A stretch of DNA of 64,000 nt, taken from NCBI GenBank assembly GCA_047345645.1, contig JBLEFH010000003.1; one strand, given 5' to 3'. The translations under genes were made by a program, and so were the position numbers. This DNA comes from JBLEFH01 sp047345645 (GTDB taxonomy: Bacteria > Pseudomonadota > Alphaproteobacteria > Rhodobacterales > Rhodobacteraceae). Position 1 is the stretch's first letter. The number at the start of each line of letters is the position of its first letter. The notes under the pieces are model-generated. The model was not told the origin of the DNA. It saw only the letters and a program-made list of their open reading frames with translations, and did no database searches. Positions 61,281 through 64,000 of the stretch are shown here, in pieces.

Positions 61281-62036
61281 ATGGATCAGGGAAGCGCTTG
61301 CCCGGTTGTCGCCAGCGACGCGATGAAGCATCTGGAACTCTCCAGCGTGCCGGTTTTTGTGGGCGACCTGACGGCCCGCAAATGTGTTTGGGCAAATGCG
61401 GCAACCTTGCGGATCCTTGGCGACATTTCTTTGGAAGAATATCGCGCGCAGAGTTTTGAAAGCATGGCGGAAATTTACCTTCCGTCCCTCGATGCGGAGG
61501 TCGCGAAGATGCGCGAGACCGGCGCGCCGATCCGCCGCAATCACGCGGTCATCATCGGCTATCGCCACTACAGCTTCCATCTTCAGATGATGCTCGTGCA
61601 ACTCGAAAACGGCAATGAGGGGATCATCGTCGAAGCACGGCATGATCGGGACAGCCGCCGCGACTATGTCCGCGCCAAGGAGGCGATGGACCAGATTCCC
61701 GCCGTGGTGACGGCAACCCTCATTGACCGCCAGCAGGTCTACGCCAACCGCGCCGCGGTGGTGGCCTATGGTGAGGACCCGCCGCTCCTGCCAGGGCGCA
61801 TGTGCGACCCGGATGAGGGGCAGGCGCTGCAAGAGGTCATCATGAATGGCGGCTATTGGCACGGGATCGCGAAGATGCGGACCCTGCGCGGCGAGCGCTG
61901 GCACGCGATCACGGTCTCCGAAGCGCAGGACAGTATCAGCGGCCTGCCGATTTATGTGATCTGCGAGACGGATCTTACCGAGGCGATCACGGACCTGCCG
62001 AGCCATTTTCTGGAAATGGAAAAAACAGCGCTTTAG
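61281..62036 (+). CDS. Two-PAS-domain protein without a recognised output domain
   Basis: This 251-residue protein has two PAS-like segments: residues 15-110 (VFVGDLTARKCVWANAATLR; then a hydrophobic FHLQMMLVQ strand) and 130-235 (IPAVVTATLIDRQQVYANRA; then GERWHAITVSEAQD). Nothing at the C-terminus resembles a kinase, GGDEF or HTH domain. It may be a sensor subunit acting through a partner. It follows znuB by 73 bp, but no functional link is evident. Confidence 0.75.
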   Translation: MDQGSACPVVASDAMKHLELSSVPVFVGDLTARKCVWANAATLRILGDISLEEYRAQSFESMAEIYLPSLDAEVAKMRETGAPIRRNHAVIIGYRHYSFHLQMMLVQLENGNEGIIVEARHDRDSRRDYVRAKEAMDQIPAVVTATLIDRQQVYANRAAVVAYGEDPPLLPGRMCDPDEGQALQEVIMNGGYWHGIAKMRTLRGERWHAITVSEAQDSISGLPIYVICETDLTEAITDLPSHFLEMEKTAL

Positions 62037-62043
62037 GAAAGGT

Positions 62044-62634
62044 TTACAGCGCCTTACGGGCCATCAGCGCCGCCCCGATGGTTCCGTCATCGAGATAATC
62101 AAGCTCGCCGCCAATCGGCACCCCTTGCGCCAGAGAGGTGATCTGCACCCCGCCCAGTTCACCCGCGATGTAATGCGCCGTGGTTTGCCCGTCGATCGTG
62201 GCGGGAAGCGCGAGGATAATCTCCTGCACCTCCTGCTCCGTGACCCGCGATTTCAAAGCCGGAATCCGCAGCTCGTCCGGGCCCACGCCGTCGAGCGCAG
62301 ACAAGAGCCCGCCAAGGACATGGTAACGCCCCTTGAATGCCCCGCCCCGCTCCATCGCCCAGAGATCCGCGACATTTTCCACCACGCAGATCTGCCCATT
62401 GGCACGGCGCGGATCGGCGCAAATCTCGCATTGGGATTCGCTGGCGATATTGCCGCAAGTTACGCAGTCCCGCGCGGTTTCGGCCACCTTCGCCATCGCC
62501 TGCGCGAGCGGCTCGAGCAGCGCGCCGCGCTTGCGAATGAGCGTCAGCGCCACCCGCCGCGCCGAGCGCGGGCCAAGCCCCGGAAGCCGCGCCAGCAGCG
62601 CGATCATCTCCTCGATTTCGGGGCTCGCGCTCAT
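62044..62634 (-). CDS. recR: Recombination protein RecR
   Basis: This 196-residue protein has the helix-hairpin-helix LARLPGLGPRSARRVALTLI, a zinc finger CVTCGN/CEIC, and the Toprim domain (ICVVENVADLWAMERGGAFKGRYHVLGG). RecR works with RecO and RecF to load RecA at gaps. It is the last gene of dnaX-ybaB-recR, starting 1 bp after the ybaB stop. Confidence 0.96.
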   Translation of the reverse strand: MSASPEIEEMIALLARLPGLGPRSARRVALTLIRKRGALLEPLAQAMAKVAETARDCVTCGNIASESQCEICADPRRANGQICVVENVADLWAMERGGAFKGRYHVLGGLLSALDGVGPDELRIPALKSRVTEQEVQEIILALPATIDGQTTAHYIAGELGGVQITSLAQGVPIGGELDYLDDGTIGAALMARKAL

Positions 62635-62635
62635 C

Positions 62636-62977
62636 TTAAAAAGGCAGCTTCATCCCCGGCGGCAGGCCGAGATCGTCCGTCACTTTCTGAATCTCTTCCT
62701 TCGCGCGGGCCGACGCCGCCTTCTGCGCCTCGCTAAACGCCTGCACGATCAGATCTTCCGCGACTTCCTTGTCATTCTCAAAGAGGGCCGGATCGAGGGT
62801 CAGCCCCTTCACCTTGCCCTTGCCATTCACGGTCGCGACCACCATGCCCGCGCCCGCTTCGCCGGTGATTTCGAGATCCTTCAGATCCTCCTGCACCTTG
62901 GCCATTTTTTCCTGCACTTCGCCGACCTTGCCCATCATCTTGGCCATGTCGCCGATGCCGCCCAAACCTTTGAACAT
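62636..62977 (-). CDS. ybaB: YbaB/EbfC nucleoid-associated protein
   Basis: This 113-residue protein has MGKVGEVQEKMAKVQEDL and EITGEAGAGMVVATVNGKG, then LTLDPALFENDKEVAEDLIV, which are family hallmarks. It binds DNA as a dimer and bridges nucleoid segments. AAGG precedes ATG 62977. It lies between dnaX and recR as in most bacteria. Confidence 0.95.
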   Translation of the reverse strand: MFKGLGGIGDMAKMMGKVGEVQEKMAKVQEDLKDLEITGEAGAGMVVATVNGKGKVKGLTLDPALFENDKEVAEDLIVQAFSEAQKAASARAKEEIQKVTDDLGLPPGMKLPF

Positions 62978-63058
62978 TTCTCAATCCTTAATGTCGATTC
63001 CTTGCCTCTGACCTAAACAGCCGCGCGGCAAGGAGCAAGGGCGCAGCGCCCGTCAAAC

Positions 63059-64000
63059 TCAATCGTCAAAGCCGTCTCCCGCATCGTCAAACGGGTCCCA
63101 ATCGGGGTCGAACTCCTCGGGCAGCGGCTCTTCCTCGGTCGTGTATTCCTGCACATTGACGACCTGCGCGCCCGGAAAGGTCTCCAACACGGCCTGAACC
63201 AGCGGATTTTGCGCCGCGACGGAGTGGCGATCCGCCTTGGCTGTTTCCTTCTGCTCGGCCAGCGTCGGCGTGTCCGCGTCATTCGAGACCACCACGGCCC
63301 AGCGTTGATGTGTCCATTCTTTCAACCGGTTGCCGAGCCGCATGGCGAGATCGTCCGGTGCATCGGGTGTCGGCGTAAACTCGATCAGGCCGGGCGCATA
63401 GCGCGCCACCCGCATCTGTTTTTCCAGATCGAGACCGAAGGACATGTCCCGCAGTTTCGCCAGCGCCACCACATCCTCAAACTGCGCATAGCGAGCCAGC
63501 GCGTCCTTGGCGGCGGGCGCGGCGACGGGCTCCGGGGCGGGATCGGGAGACTGATAGGCAATCGTCGGACCGCCCGCCTGGCGCGCGACGGGTCCGCCCC
63601 CGCCCCCACCGGACGCAGGGCCGCCAACGGAAGGCTGCGGCGGCGTGTCTTGCAGCTTTTTCACCAGATCCCCCGGCGGCGGCAGGTCGGCCACATGGGT
63701 CAGCCGGATGATCGCCATCTCCGCCGCCATCATCGCATTCGGCGCTGTCGAGACCTCATCCAGCGCCTTGAGCAGCATCGACCAGCTTCGCGCCAGAACA
63801 GACATCGGCAGACGCGCCGCAAGATCCTTACCACGGGCGCGCTGGTCGGGCGGAAGTGTAATGTCTTCAGCGGCTTCCGGCGTGATCTTCGCAACGGAAA
63901 TCCAGTGGGTCAGTTCCGACAGATCGCGCAACGTCGCCAGCGGATCGGCCCCGGCCTCATATTGCGCGCCAAGCTCGCCAAGCGCGCCCGCCGCGTCGCC
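63059..64000 (-). CDS. dnaX: DNA polymerase III subunit tau/gamma, C-terminal part
   Basis: The frame is open from the right edge (64000), so the 5' part, with the AAA+ ATPase, is outside the window. About 313 residues are visible: the helical domain (QYEAGADPLATLRDLSELTHW, SVLARSWSMLLKALDEVS, EMAIIRLTHVADLPPPGD), a Gly/Pro/Ala linker (GGPASGGGGGGPVAR), and the tau C-terminal domain ending in an acidic tail (FDPDWDPFDDAGDGFDD). Identity rests on these and on the ybaB and recR neighbours. Whether gamma is also made by frameshifting cannot be judged here. Confidence 0.9.
   Translation of the reverse strand, partial: GDAAGALGELGAQYEAGADPLATLRDLSELTHWISVAKITPEAAEDITLPPDQRARGKDLAARLPMSVLARSWSMLLKALDEVSTAPNAMMAAEMAIIRLTHVADLPPPGDLVKKLQDTPPQPSVGGPASGGGGGGPVARQAGGPTIAYQSPDPAPEPVAAPAAKDALARYAQFEDVVALAKLRDMSFGLDLEKQMRVARYAPGLIEFTPTPDAPDDLAMRLGNRLKEWTHQRWAVVVSNDADTPTLAEQKETAKADRHSVAAQNPLVQAVLETFPGAQVVNVQEYTTEEEPLPEEFDPDWDPFDDAGDGFDD

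Noticed and set aside
1..64000. CRISPR arrays, prophage, IS elements or toxin-antitoxin pairs
   Set aside because: No regularly spaced repeats, integrase, transposase or phage structural genes were seen on either strand.

Overview
The window looks like a chromosomal segment of an alphaproteobacterium of the Rhodobacteraceae (Roseobacter group). This rests on high GC, dense ATGA/GTGA-coupled operons, and typical family content: a TAXI-type TRAP transporter, an Frc-type sugar importer with FrcK, PotFGHI with PuuA/PuuB-like enzymes, BioMNY, a DUF1127 protein, a single-polypeptide pyruvate carboxylase and the dnaX-ybaB-recR order. No phage, IS element, CRISPR array or rRNA was seen. There is one tRNA gene, tRNA-Gly(GCC). 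Genus assignment is not possible from what I can see.

Positions 1-22,435 form a catabolic region for organic acids handled as CoA thioesters, in three blocks. Block one (1-7,974): a TAXI-TRAP importer, a two-subunit CoA-transferase, an NMO-type flavin oxidoreductase and an MmgE/PrpD protein, with a divergent LysR regulator. Block two (8,052-16,388): eight tightly coupled genes for an acyl-CoA dehydrogenase, a hotdog thioesterase, a cysteine-free DUF35 protein paired with a thiolase-like protein lacking its nucleophilic cysteine, an ADP-forming acyl-CoA synthetase, a hydratase-2 type MaoC enzyme, a PaaG-like isomerase and an unassigned membrane transporter; a divergent IclR gene with a clear inverted repeat is the likely regulator. 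The thiolase-like/DUF35 pair suggests retro-aldol rather than thiolytic cleavage. Block three (17,299-22,435): an SDR, then an operon of acyl-CoA dehydrogenase, CaiB-type CoA-transferase, hotdog hydratase and CitE-like lyase. Its last three genes match the itaconate pathway logic (activate, hydrate to citramalyl-CoA, cleave to acetyl-CoA and pyruvate).

Positions 22,436-31,360 carry nutrient import: the BioMNY biotin transporter, a periplasmic PepSY-like protein, and the frcBCAK sugar operon facing a ROK regulator and nagA across a perfect 13-bp inverted repeat. Positions 31,426-50,353 are mostly housekeeping genes: pepN, an acyltransferase, gatB, bolA, a J-domain protein, a TetR regulator, tRNA-Gly, terC, pyc, a Kef-type antiporter, a UvrD/PcrA helicase, a DUF1127 protein and mrp. 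A small lipoprotein (36,922-37,095) overlaps the gene opposite.

Positions 50,380-57,885 are a polyamine uptake and gamma-glutamylation operon (potFGHI, puuA, puuB) ending in an FAH-family gene. Then come a fasciclin-like exported protein, a Tat-exported MsrB, a zur-znuC-znuB zinc operon, an output-less PAS protein, and recR, ybaB and the 3' part of dnaX, which runs off the right end. A recurring detail is a stable hairpin directly after the binding-protein gene in all three binding-protein transport operons (TRAP, frc, pot).
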